From Certhia americana (Eukaryota > Chordata > Aves > Passeriformes > Certhiidae), in the NCBI GenBank assembly GCA_018697195.1, contig CM031857.1:96016966-96080965 (forward strand): a stretch of 64,000 nt of DNA. The letters run 5' to 3'. A program made the translations under genes and the position numbers. Shown one piece after another: positions 25,195 to 37,010 of this stretch. The notes under the pieces are model-generated. The model was not told the origin of the DNA. It saw only the letters and a list, made by a program, of their open reading frames with translations, and ran no database searches. Positions within the stretch are counted from its first letter, which is position 1. The number at the start of each line of letters is the position of its first letter.

Positions 25195-27286
25195 CTACAA
25201 TAAGGAAAAAAAAAAAAAAAAAAAAGATAACAAACTCTGAAAATAAACCCAAGAAAAAAAAAAAAAGAAAACAAATTATGAACAACTTGAAAAATAACTT
25301 TGGCAAAAGATTAAAAGTTTTCTCCAAAAAAATATTTTCTTGGATGCTTAACACATGCCAATGTGGTTTTAACTCAGAGAAGAAAGCAAGTATTGTCAAT
25401 GTTATGATTATTTTCAGTAGTAAAATATATTAACATGGTATTTGAATATGTCCTTCAATTCTACACAGTTCCTTCAATATACTGCATCAAAGTAATTGAC
25501 TTCTAATATTTAGAACAGTCTCTGTGAATGATGGCAGTGGAGGTAGCAATGTGAGGATATAAATGCTAATCAAATTAAATAAATGTAAGAAAGCTGAGTT
25601 AAGCTGCTGTAAATGACAGGCTTCATCTATGTTTAACTTTTTAAAAGCACATTTAAAGTTCAGCATGGCATTATGGATGCATATTTTTCCACTTCAGTAC
25701 ATTAAGTACTTCTATATTCTTATCAGGAAGAAATAATCCATAGCTAAATACAAAGCACAAGCATCTATTTAAGGACAATGAGTGGAGAAGAAAACTTTAC
25801 ACAAAGTGTAAGTGTCCTGCTAAATTCTTACTGTTGTCTGAAGTACTTTTGAAAATTACAGTCTGAAAGCTTTAACACAAATTGTATATGGAAAAAAGCG
25901 TTTGATTGGTTGGGTTTTATCCTGGAAAAAGCTCAAATAATATGTTACTGGCTAAGGTCAAAAGTTTTTCACTACCTTTTATATCTTTAATTCCCTTCAG
26001 AATCACTAATTTCCCACGTTCTTCTGCATAATAGTCTCTTTTTTCTAATTGCAAATTAGTCTAACCTTCACTTGGAAGGTCACTTTTGACAGGACATACG
26101 GATTGGGCTAAGACTGGACTCCCTGCCTTCCACCTGCCAGGAGAGTGGTCCAAGATGTTTGATGTCTCCTTAAAATTGTGACAGGACTATTTTTATTTAT
26201 TGTGACAGATTGGATGAATTACCATAAAATGATTGGAAATAAGGAAAAAAGGAAATAAATTCATAAATCCCACAATGCACCTGGACAGATGTCCAAACAG
26301 TCTTTCCTGACCTCTAGTGAAAATGAACTTCTTAAATACTAAGTTTCTCTTATCTCCAGTGTGCATAACTTGAAATATTGCAAATAATCATAACATTATG
26401 TCAAAATCATCTTTTAAATCCACCTCTAATATGTGCTTAGCTGACCCCATGAAGGAGTAAATCTTACAAGCTAACACACCATCCTGTGTGAGAAATTATA
26501 AATTATGTCTTTTGATTTACTCTTTTACATGCCATTAACTCCCCTGAATTGATGGGGTAGTACAGACCAGGGCAAGAAGGAAAGGTGAATTGTGATTTTG
26601 TCCATTCTGCATAACATACTAAATCAATTCTGATGCACCACATTACTCTGTTGTTCAAATAATGTGTTACAGAGACAGATGACACTGGATTGCCAACAAA
26701 TTGAGCACGAAGTACTGCCACTGCAATATATATTTGGGCTGACATGTACTTACATGGAGCTGTTCTCCCCTTCTAATATTTGTCTGACTTCCAGATTTAA
26801 TATCTTGTATTTGCCAGCAACAGTCCTTCTTTTCTTATATATTATTCTCCTCAGGGAAAATAATCACCTGAAACTCACCTGCATGTCTGAAAGAAAACCT
26901 GGTTTATTAATTACTATTATTACTGTTCAGTCTTTGCACTGTGCTAAAGTCCTACATTATTAATTGCAGATAAAGCTCCATGTTCTATATGCTGTAGAGA
27001 TATATAAGTATTTAGTTAAGAAGTTTGTCTGGTATCCTTTTCCGAATAACAACAAAAACAAATAAAAGATTTTAGCCTAGTGTGGATTTAGAAAATCCAA
27101 GCAACCCAAAGCCAGTCCAGATACATAACTTTTATCTTTTGCCAAAGAGGAACATAAGAAAGAAAGCATCCTTACTGATCTATGGAACAGGGCATAACAC
27201 ATGTTGTGTTATGTTACAGAACCATCCTTTCTCTTGCTGCCTAGGACTCTATTCAGAGTCAAGCAGAGGGCTGAATGGAGACTTAC
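25195..27286 (-). other. ANOS1: ANOS1 intron (about 2.1 kb)
   Basis: Starts GTAAGT and ends TTGTAG. Two poly-T runs on the gene strand, 20 and 13 nt, lie within 75 nt of the acceptor. Otherwise unremarkable AT-rich DNA. Confidence 0.9.
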
Positions 27287-27381
27287 GTAAGTCAGCTCTG
27301 TTACTTTCCTAAGTCCTTTGGTGTCATTGTGTGCACAGGACTCCGGTAACCAGTGGACTTGGAATTGATTCATGCTGATAT
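27287..27381 (-). CDS. ANOS1: ANOS1 coding exon (human exon 10): middle of FnIII domain 3
   Basis: This short 95-nt exon is the same length as the human one. The acceptor is TGTCATTTAG and the donor GTAAGT, with exact consensus at the donor. It encodes the split Asp then ISMNQFQVHWLPESCAHNDT, the C strand of FnIII-3. The Cys in the motif E-S-C-A-H-N matches a Cys in human E-A-C-A-H-N. The Asn-Asp-Thr sequon corresponds to human Asn-Arg-Thr, so this N-glycosylation site appears conserved. The exon ends in phase 0 after Thr-Tyr. It is too short and too diverged at its 3' end to be found by ORF length alone; the call rests on its splice sites, phase and C-strand motif. Confidence 0.95.
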
Positions 27382-28628
27382 CTAAATGACATATAAAAAG
27401 AGAGGAAAAGACATATAATGTAAGTATGTTTTCACCATTGCAACTCTTCTGGCTTCTCCGGATAAAAACAGAAAGACTTTTAAGTATTGTAGAGTTGGTA
27501 ATTCCTCACTGAGCAATCTTTAATATAATGGAGAAAATATTATACATGAATGTAATTTAAACCTTGTATCAGCTAAAGAAGATAAAATAGTGAAATTTCA
27601 TTTTCAGATATGTTACCATATACTGCTTATATTAAAAAAAAATTAAATTGAGCATTAAAAAAATAATCTCAATGCTGCTACTTCTAATCATCCTGCAAAT
27701 AATGGGATTGACTTGGTGTCAACTGCCTGACTGTTTATATTGTTAGAGCATTGCAATACTGATGCCTGGCACTGCAAATCTGTGCCTGAAGATATGTGAA
27801 AATGCCTGTAAATCCCCAAGCTTTCTTCTTTCAGGATATGCCATAAAATCTGTTCAGTATCTGTCCAAGGAAAATTCTAGTCATGACTTTTATGAGTAAT
27901 ACTGAAGGCTTAAGTTTACTCCCATTTAAATCAATGACAAAACTTGCTGCAGGATCAACAGTATAAGCTTTCAACTTATTTCCAGCTCTTCTAGTTTTTT
28001 GTCTCATGCTTGAATAAGGAAGCAAAACAAAGAGAAAAAAGAATTGACAAAAGAAGGAAAACTCATTAGGTAGTGCAACTAGTTCCTGACATTTTCCTGG
28101 ATTTCATGCTCAATACAGGGGATGCAAAATTATCCCTGCTATTATTAATTAGCTTGGTATGACAGAGCCACTAATGTGCCTGACTGTGCATTTCGGGAGG
28201 GAAAACAAGTATCTCTGATGCCTTAAGGGGTGATCTGATATTAGACTGCTATGAGCAGTTTGGATGCAGAAGAAAAGGATTGTAAACTAAAGAGAAAATT
28301 ACTAGTACAGGAAACTAGCTGAAATGTCCCCTTGAAATAGATTTCTGCAGTAGCTGTTCTTTATAACAATATGTATGCTAATTATTCTTGCAATTTATTT
28401 GGAAACACTATTTCTTTCAGAAAAAACTCTATTAAAAATACATTTCCTGCTTTGTGATTGCTCCCTCTCATTTAAAATAAAGAAATGGATGTGCTTTTGC
28501 TTGTCTCTTTAAGTTTTCCCACTTGATGTGCCTGCTGAATGAAGACAAAATCTCACAGTGCATTTGTAAGTAGGTTTCATCTGATTTCACCTCTTCCAGT
28601 TCACTCCATTATGAAGTAACCCCTGCTA

Positions 28629-28673
28629 AAGATCCTTAAGGGCTCTTCTGACCCAAACCATTCTATTGTTCTC
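28629..28673 (+). mobile_element. Short CR1-like LINE 3' tail fragment
   Basis: AGATCCTTAAGGGCTCTTCT followed by GACCCAAACCATTCTATTG resembles the standard 3' terminus of chicken repeat 1 elements. Only about 45 nt are recognisable and the terminal octamers are degraded. Confidence 0.5.
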
Positions 28674-28990
28674 TCATTATTTTAAACTATTTTCGTGGGT
28701 GGACTGCTCTTTGCAAAGCTACAAAATGTGTATTTTCACTTGTAATACTTTTCACTTGAAATCTATAAATAAATCACTTTCCCTTGGCTAAACATTTATC
28801 CAAGCCAATCAAACCTTGTAACTGCCCAGCAGTCAGTGATTGGATAAAACACATCCCTAAGGTAGGTCACAAAATACCATGGGGCACCTGGGAAAAGACA
28901 AATCCCAAGCATCAAGACCTTACAACAGCTCAGATATATTGGTGTAGAGGTTTACTGAGCCTCTGTTCAGAAGTGTAATTCAAGAAAGAA

Positions 28991-29136
28991 TTATAGAATC
29001 ATCAAAGGGTTTGGGTTGGAAGAGACTTTAGGGACCATTCAGTTCCAACCTCCCTGCCATGGGCAGGGACACCTCCCACTACACCAGGTTGCTCAATGTC
29101 CCACATAACCTGGCCTTGTAAACTGCCGGGGATAGG
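28991..29136 (-). mobile_element. CR1 LINE 3' fragment
   Basis: On the plus strand TAGAATCAT, then GGGTTTGGGTTGGAAGAGAC, then CCTGCCATGGGCAGGGACAC and CCAGGTTGCTCAATG form the reverse complement of the conserved CR1 3' region. The element therefore runs on the minus strand, with its 3' end at about 28991 (ATTCTA-type terminal repeat). It is strongly 5'-truncated at about 29136, as is usual for CR1 copies. Confidence 0.92.
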
Positions 29137-32100
29137 AAAAAAATATTTATTTCCAGCTACTGGCACATTGGAATCCTCTTTGTATATTCAGGCACATCCA
29201 CCTTCATTCATTATGTGAGCTTCTACTCCCAGAGAACTCTTTTCTTCCTTCCTTCCTCCCTGCTTCTTTTCTACATTAGCAAGCCCTTAGTAATTCGTCT
29301 GTAAACACCTGTGGTTTCTGGTAACTTCTCTACTTGAAGAAAATAGAAATAGGTTAAAGAAGAATACAGAAAATTCGAAATACATTTAAAAAAATCTATC
29401 AGCTTGTACTGTAAATGTAGGGTGAAGTTTTACATTACTTCTTAATTTTATTTGAGCTAATGAATCTTAAATTTGATAGTGTTATGGTATTCTGATAAAA
29501 ATCTATATCGAAAATAGAGGATTTTTTTTTCTTTTCAGTGAGTATGTAATTAAAGGTTATCTGAAAAAGGTTTTTGTATCACATCTACAAGTACATCAAC
29601 TGTTATAAACTGGAAGGCATCACGACAGACAGCAAGACTAAAACTTCTTCAATTCCCACCTCCATATTTATGAATGCTGTTATCTAAAAAAATGGAAGAT
29701 ACACAGGTAGGTTAAATGCCATGTATCAAAAAAGAGAAATGTAAAAACAATTCACAAAAAATGTCCCCCAATTTTCTCCTTTTAAAAAATCTATCCTGTG
29801 TCAGTGTCTAAAGTCTGACTAATACAATGCAATACAATAGAATAAAGAACGTAATACAGTAAGGAAGCAGCTCCTACTTAAAAATAGGGAAAGGTGGGAC
29901 ATGGTGTGGTTAAATAATGCTAGAAGCCTGGAAAACTCAAAATCTATATGCATGCATGAAGTATGCACATGAAATGACAAGACTGTTTTAGTAATTAATT
30001 AATATTTTTAAAAGCAAAAGGAGACACAATGCATGAAATTATCTAAAAAGCCCAATAAAAAACTCAGAAAAATGATGGAACTGTCTTTGTCTTATAAAGT
30101 TACTCATAAAGATTATACCCTAGAGTTTTTTGAAACATTATACAGCTGATTTTGAGTTTGGAAAGGAAAAGCTTCTCCCAGCCCTCCTTTCAGCAATGCA
30201 CACCATCCTAGTGAGGTCACTACTATAAATTTTAGATTTTGGATTTAGCTGTCCAATGCAAACTTAGGGATAGGTACTGGATGAGCTGCTCAAGCTGCAT
30301 TCAGCTTTATGTTAGCCACTGCCAACAGAGCCAAGGGCTCTGGATCAAGCTCAGCTAAGGTTAATACTCTGAGCCCACAGCCACACCTTTTTCCAAAAAG
30401 ACATTTGAGTAGGTAATATGAACACAATATTCATTAACTAATGGGACTGATTTTGGACAGTTTTCTCAGAAAACTCAGCTATTCCTTCTAAAATAAGTAC
30501 AAAACACTGCAAAGAAATTGCCAGACTGCTTCAGTATGCTTCCCTGATATTTCAGATGTCACAGAATCAATCTCCTTCTGAATACCTGGAGGTTTCTTGA
30601 TTATGAATTTTCAGTTATGAAGCTTTATAAAGCTTTTTAACTTCATTGTTCTCATGGTTAGAATGTCTGTCATTTGATACTAGAAACAGTTATGCTTGCA
30701 CAAACAGCAAGCATTTGTATTTCACAGCACTCAAAATATTTGTATAGAAACACTGAACTTGAAAGACATAATAAGTACTAGCACTCATTTGAGCAGCTCT
30801 AAGCTGCTGTGCAATTAGTAAAAAAAATAGACATTTAAGTATGAGCAGCAGACAGCTTATTCAAATAATTACTTTTATTATAAATTTACATAAAGAGAAA
30901 AAGAAAAAAAGGCAATCCAGGACAATTACTTTAAAAATCTCTTAATGATACTGATACAGAAATTATCTCCAGATGCCCAAGCTGAAGATTTTTAGGTCTG
31001 TAAGACAAATGCACGTAACTAATCTTTTCATATAAAGTAATAGTTGATGTTATTTACTTTGGATGTGATTTTTAAAGTAGATTTTCTGAAGTATAAATTG
31101 AGTTTCTAGACTTAACAAAAAATGTCTATACAGATACCACATGATCATATTCTTAAAATCCCATGTACACTTAGCTCTTTTCCTCAAAAAGGGCATGCAG
31201 CTAACTTTGTTGGACAGAAATCTTACATCTCTAATCACAAATGCATGGATCAGGGAATGCTCCAAAGCATGTTTTGGTTTTCTTTTTATTTACCCCAAAC
31301 TGCCTTTACTTTCACATGAGCATCTCCACAAAGCTCTCCATCAACAGTGTTTAGGAAGATGTTCTTCACCAGATTTTTGTGCCTTCTCCCCCTCCCCAAT
31401 TTAAACTCTTTAGTTCCATTTTAATAAAAACAAATAAATGTATTCCTGATTTTTCTGGATGGAAAAAGTGCATTTATTCTATATCTTCAAGCTGTAAAAA
31501 CAGCTCAAAATTCTACTAATGCCAATGCCAACTGTGCGTATTTGCCACTTGGAAAACTTCAGGTTCATATGCACAATTTAAGCATTTTAAATTGATAGAT
31601 CTCAACATCGCCTAAGCCATGGCTGCACAATGCTTACTAGACTAAATCACCTCCCCACAGAATTAAAAGCTCTGAGTATCATTCAGAAAAATAATCCAAC
31701 AAAATTCAGGTCACGTAATTCTGCAAGTTCTCCTAGATGGAACTTCTGGTTTAAATGGTTCTACAGTTTATTTAAGATAAACTAAATTTTAAAGGTTTTC
31801 TTTTCTTTTTCTCATCTTTTTCCAGCTTCTTCCACTTTTCTGTTTTGTACAAATACATTACTGCCAGTCGTATGAACAATTTTATCTAAAGTGTTGGTTT
31901 TTTTGTTTGTTTCTTTTTTACCATGCTACTGCAGACAGCTACTTTCTCTGCCTCAAATACTCTTTTTCTCCTTTATATTGCAGCTACTGTTCCAGGAGGG
32001 TGCCAAATTGACTATCATAAGGAATTGAAGCTTTGTAGCTGAAAAACTGGCATAGGATGGGCACAATCGCAGTGAAATCTGCTCATGCAGCCCAACACCA

Positions 32101-33765
32101 TCAATATGGAGCTACCCAGGAAGCCAGGCAAACAGAGGTATTTATTTCTTTGTACCCTGTGATCCACAGCAAGAAAATTGCAGCAAACTGTTTGGGGAAC
32201 TGTGGTGAGTTCTGCCACTGGTTTGCTTGAGGTCTTTAGGTAAAATATTTCATGGCTCCTTATCTCTGTTCCAGAGATTCCCTGTCAAGTGGTGAAAATG
32301 ATAAAGGTGTGAGTTGTAAAATTATTTCAGGTCTTGCATGTTATTCTGATGTGGGTCTCTACTCTCTGGTACAAAAATGTCTATTAATACCAGCTCTGAA
32401 AGCACTATTATGCAGGCAACCAAATTACAGAAACTTATTGGAAGGAAAATCAAATGGGATTTGCCGGAAAACAAGGCTTCGCTGACATGTTCAACAACAG
32501 CAGCTCAAGGTTTCATTACAATAAAAATGTCTGGCATTAATAAACAAGTCAATTTCTGCATCATGACAGGATGGAAAGTAATTAACATGCAGTGTCTGAT
32601 AGATTTTCCCATTAGAATAAAATACGGTATAAAAGTAAATATTATAAAGTAAGACATGTGAAAACCTTTACCTGCTAGCATAAAATTAGTAATATAATAC
32701 AAATAACTAGCAGCTGCAAAATGAGTATTTCAGTAAAAAAAAAAGAAACAATGTTCTGTATTTTTTGTCAAGATACCTCAACAAACTGAATCCCTCCAAA
32801 ATATATACATATAATTAATATGCTAACCGTATGTCAAAAGGAATTGTTATCAAAGCGTGGAAGATAATGAGCCATATGTAAACCTGCTGTCTTCATTCCA
32901 AGCTAACCTTTCTTAAAACAGAACACCATAAGGAGGATGAAATATCTCTGAAACTATTCTGTAAGAAAATTATTGAAATAATTTGTTCTGTGTGCAGCTG
33001 AACTTTTGAATTTATTGTATTTTGTTAGATCTGATATTTCATATAGCAAATCATAATGATTTTTTTGTGATTAGCCACATGTTTTTTGTTTTTCTTTGCA
33101 TACTGGGCGGGATTGTTCTTACAAACTTCTGAGCACACAGGCCATTATTCAACAAAGCCCTTAGGCATATGAACAGTTGTATTAACTTCAATAGTTAAGG
33201 GTAGATAAAGGATCAGGCCAGAAAGTTTAGAACCTAGCAAGATCAAGACACTAATGACCATCAAAACTATAGTTAAAAGATGGTCTTGAACATGTCTTTG
33301 ATGGTCTTAGACTAATAGGAAGAAGAAAATATAAAAAAAATTAAGTAATTTCCTTTCTGGATCATGTGTCTTGGAGCATTACTGCTCTAAAAATAGGCTA
33401 GAGCAAGGGGAAAGTATTTTATATTTGATATCACAACACAGGACAGAATTTTCTCAGGGCACATGAAGTACACATCTCAGTGTCTACAATCTTGATTAAC
33501 TCATTCTACTGTAAAGTCATAGTATGATTTTTCCGAGCTTTGTATAAATCCTGTGTCAGCATACCATCTGGGAAAAAAAATATTTACCTCACTACATTGA
33601 ATGGTGAAGCTGTAGCAATGGTAAATGGTGAAATTAATGATGCCCAGTTTAAAATAAAAGGTACTATCAACTCTGAAGTGCTCAAATAAAGTCAAAGGTT
33701 TTCTGTTCTTTCTTATATCAGTGTGTAACCCCCTTTATAGATGGGCATCTAATGCAACCCACGAC

Positions 33766-33896
33766 TGCAGCAGAGTATAATAAAGGATGAGCAGCAGTGT
33801 CTGCTGTATAATATAGGATGAGCAGCAGTATCTGCTCTGCAGACATATATATATATAATAAAAGGATGAGCAGCAGTGTCTGCTCTGCAGCAGCAC
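33766..33896. repeat. Three-unit minisatellite with hairpin-forming core
   Basis: Three imperfect units of about 38-48 nt share the core GGATGAGCAGCAGTGTCTGC (second unit GTATCTGC) and are separated by ATAATA or TATATA spacers. Two units contain GAGCAG and CTGCTC as inverted arms around a six-base loop, so either strand could fold. All minus-strand frames of 60 or more codons here are repeat artefacts. Confidence 0.85.
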
Positions 33897-36872
33897 CTGC
33901 CTGCATTTCCACACCACAAACTAGAAAGCAAATATTTGAGCTAGAATGTGGTGAAGTGTCTGCTGCTCTCTCAGTCTCATGTTCATCTGTTTATTGGACA
34001 AATATTGTTTTCCGTGTCTACACAGGAATATCATATGACATCAAATATACATAGTTTTCTATCAATGCCTTTTCTGATGAAATTCAGTTGCTGGAGAGAT
34101 CCTGAAAAATATGCAGGGAAGACTGAAATATTGGCAAAATTCAAGTAAGCAAATGAAGCAGTGTTATTTACTACTAGTTCCTTTAGTTTTGAAGACATGA
34201 TTAACATGAAGTGATTCTCATGGTATTTATTACATTTAAATAACAGCATGATAGACCAGTTTGGGAAGAGATACTACAGTGTACTACAGAGAAGCAAAAT
34301 ATGATCTCAGTCAGTACTAGATCATAACATTTATTTCTTCATATACTGGTTCATGAGCCATTGTATTACTCTGATTCATGGTGCCCAACATTTGCAATGT
34401 GAAGCTAATGGATAACAAGTACTAATATAGTAAGAAGAGCTATTTTACTCATGGTAGTTTAGCATATGCAAAATGAGGTAAACACAATTTACCTTCAACT
34501 AATGTCAAAATGCTACACTGATGTGCTAATGCATTGCAAGTCTCTCTGCACTCCACTTTTCCCTGTAAAACCTACTTGTTTTGTCACAGGCATTTTAGGT
34601 AAGTTCTCTTGAAAAAAATTAAATTATAACAGCTCTGTCTCTTTTGCTTCCTCTGCATTGATTCACCTGATGGTATAAAAAAAAAATTCCAAAGTTTTGT
34701 TTGATTATGAAATTCACAGTACTCATGACACCTCTTGAGAAAAAAAGCTTTTTAATAATCACCTCTTCAAGCAGTATGTTTAAAAATAACACCAAACCTT
34801 CAGTTGACATTTAAACTTCACTCAACAAACAATACTTAGCAAGACAAATTATACTGTTTCCTCTGCTCTTACATGGAGTATAAGCAATTTCACTGAAATC
34901 ACAAAGATTTTGTTTCTCCCATTATGCCATTTAAAACAAACTTTCTTTCTATATAACACATTCTTCGTATAATAAAACAGTAAGCCTTTCCAAAAATTAT
35001 GTTCACAATTACTGTGTAATTTAAAGACAGGCCTGAGACTCAGTATTTTCATCTATATCCAGACCTAGGAAGCCTCAAGGTTTGAAGATGTTTATATTGA
35101 AGGATTTAAGCCTGGGATCATCTCTAAGCCGGATTACCTCTACCCTTACTTATTTTCCCACACACAACATCCTATACAAAGCGAGTTCAACAGTATCTCA
35201 TTCTGGTTTTCCATTACAAGGAAATTTGCCTCTTGTAAGCTCCAAGTCTCACAATAGCTGCTTGTAGCCTGAATAGAGGCTTTCTACATTACTCCCTCAT
35301 AGCCAGATTTTCAAAGCTAGCTAAGCATCCCAGACTTCAATTTAATGGAAAAGAAAAAAACCCAAACAAACAAAAGTTCAAACAAAACCCAAAGTTCACT
35401 AAGGTTATACCTACACTGAAAATGTCACCAGGTACTCTACCATTAACTTTAGCCTTCTGTGTAACTTTGAAAAATGTGGACAATAATTAAGCCAAGCAGA
35501 CTATAATGAGGTTAAGTTCACTATATTAAGGCTAAGTAATCTTGGAATCTCTCCCAATTCCAGAGCCAAAGTACAGACTCATCTTTCCCCTAATTCCACA
35601 GTGGGAGGAGATTCAGGGATGCACCAGCTACTCCCTTCTCTCTCAGCCCTCATGCAAAAGCTGTATATGGGTGGGTTTGCATGCATGTACAGTGATCCAA
35701 GGAGTTCCAAAACTGGACTTTCCTGTTCCTGGAACACCAACGTTGCTTTGCTGAACTGGCATTCAAGAAGTTTACAGCATTAATAAGCAGTTTTTAAATC
35801 TGCAGTTTAGGATTGACACATCTACGAGAAATAGAGCAAAGCCAGGTTAAGTATCTATAAAACCATGTGTGTACTGACAAGGTAAAGAGAGCAGGAACTA
35901 GGATTCAAATAAATGTAGAAGAATTGGCTTCAAATCAAACCAAAACAAACCAAACCAAAAAGTGGTTCTACACAGAACAAGCACTTAAAACTGGAATCTC
36001 ATTGTTCAGGCTGCCCTGAAACTTGGTTATTCTCACAGGACACTGGATATTATTGTGAAGATAAATGCATCAGAAGTGAACAAATACAGTGAAATCACAT
36101 TGGGCTCAGGAACTTTGACTAACTAGAAGTTGTCTGAAGCTGGGACAATAATATGCAGAAATACCGTTGTACTCTTGCCCTATTCTTATGTTCCTTTGGA
36201 TTTGCTTTTTGGCCACTGTCAAAAACAGAACACCTGATGGGTAGGATCTTTGGTCTAGACTACTATGTATATTTCTGCATCCAGTTTATGGTCACAGGAG
36301 CAAAAAAAACCTGATATTAAAAACTCATTATACATCAGCTGCATATATGGGTCATCTTAAAAATTAGATTATAATTTCAGTTTCAGACATCCTTTTTTTT
36401 GGTTTCTTTCCCTCCAACTTTAGTTATTCCTTTAAACAGTCCAATTTACTTCCCCTGTTTGTAGTGTTTATGCAACTGGCTTTACAGCCACCTTATAAAC
36501 CAGCTAATTAAACATACAGATTAAAAAGAGGCATGTGAAGGAAAACTGACCCAGTTTACAAGAGGATACTCATTAGTTTGAACCACCTTCACCATAAGCA
36601 TGATGACTCCCTGCTGATAGCTTAACCTCCCCTGGATCATAAGATCAATGCTTTACCCAGAACTGAGGCAGGCTAAGAGAGCATTCATGAGCACTTATTA
36701 GCCCATAGCTCATGAGAAGCATCCTGTAAACTGTTGAACCTCAGTACCTTTGACTCACAGTAGGAATGGTAGGACTGCTCCAGGTATGACAGTGTAAGCC
36801 TGTGAGACAGAGCTTTGACTTAATATGACCTGGTGATACCAGGTTTGATTTCCTGGCAGTTTGGGGAAAGGA

Positions 36873-37010
36873 GAGACGAGCTCAGCTGGTCAGAACATGG
36901 TGCTAATAGTGTCAAGTTTGGGGTTTGATCCCCATAAGGGCCATTCACTCAAGAGCTGGACTCAATGATCCTTCTGGGTCCCTTCCAACTCAGAATATTC
37001 TGTGTTCCTG
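36873..37010 (+). mobile_element. TguSINE1-like SINE (tRNA-Ile head, CR1 tail)
   Basis: The head GAGCTCAGCTGGTCAGAACA followed by TGGTGCTAATA matches the A box and anticodon arm of tRNA-Ile. GGTTTGATCCC at 36922-36932 is a B box, followed by the acceptor-stem-like GGGCCA. The tail GAGCTGGACTCAATGATCCT, then GGGTCCCTTCCAACTC and ATATTCTGTG, is the CR1 3' end. This chimera is the structure of TguSINE1, known from passerine birds. The tRNA part is diverged and has no intact acceptor stem, so it is not a tRNA gene. Confidence 0.85.

Noticed and set aside
33766..33896. Repeat-spacer pattern considered as a CRISPR-like array
   Set aside because: Vertebrate DNA, only three imperfect units and AT spacers that resemble each other; it is a minisatellite.
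33718..33931. Three overlapping minus-strand frames around 33.8 kb
   Set aside because: All arise from the three-unit minisatellite, whose unit lengths keep several frames open.
36873..36950. Possible tRNA-Ile gene
   Set aside because: A and B boxes are visible but the acceptor stem and several conserved positions are degraded and the sequence runs straight into a CR1 tail; it is a SINE.
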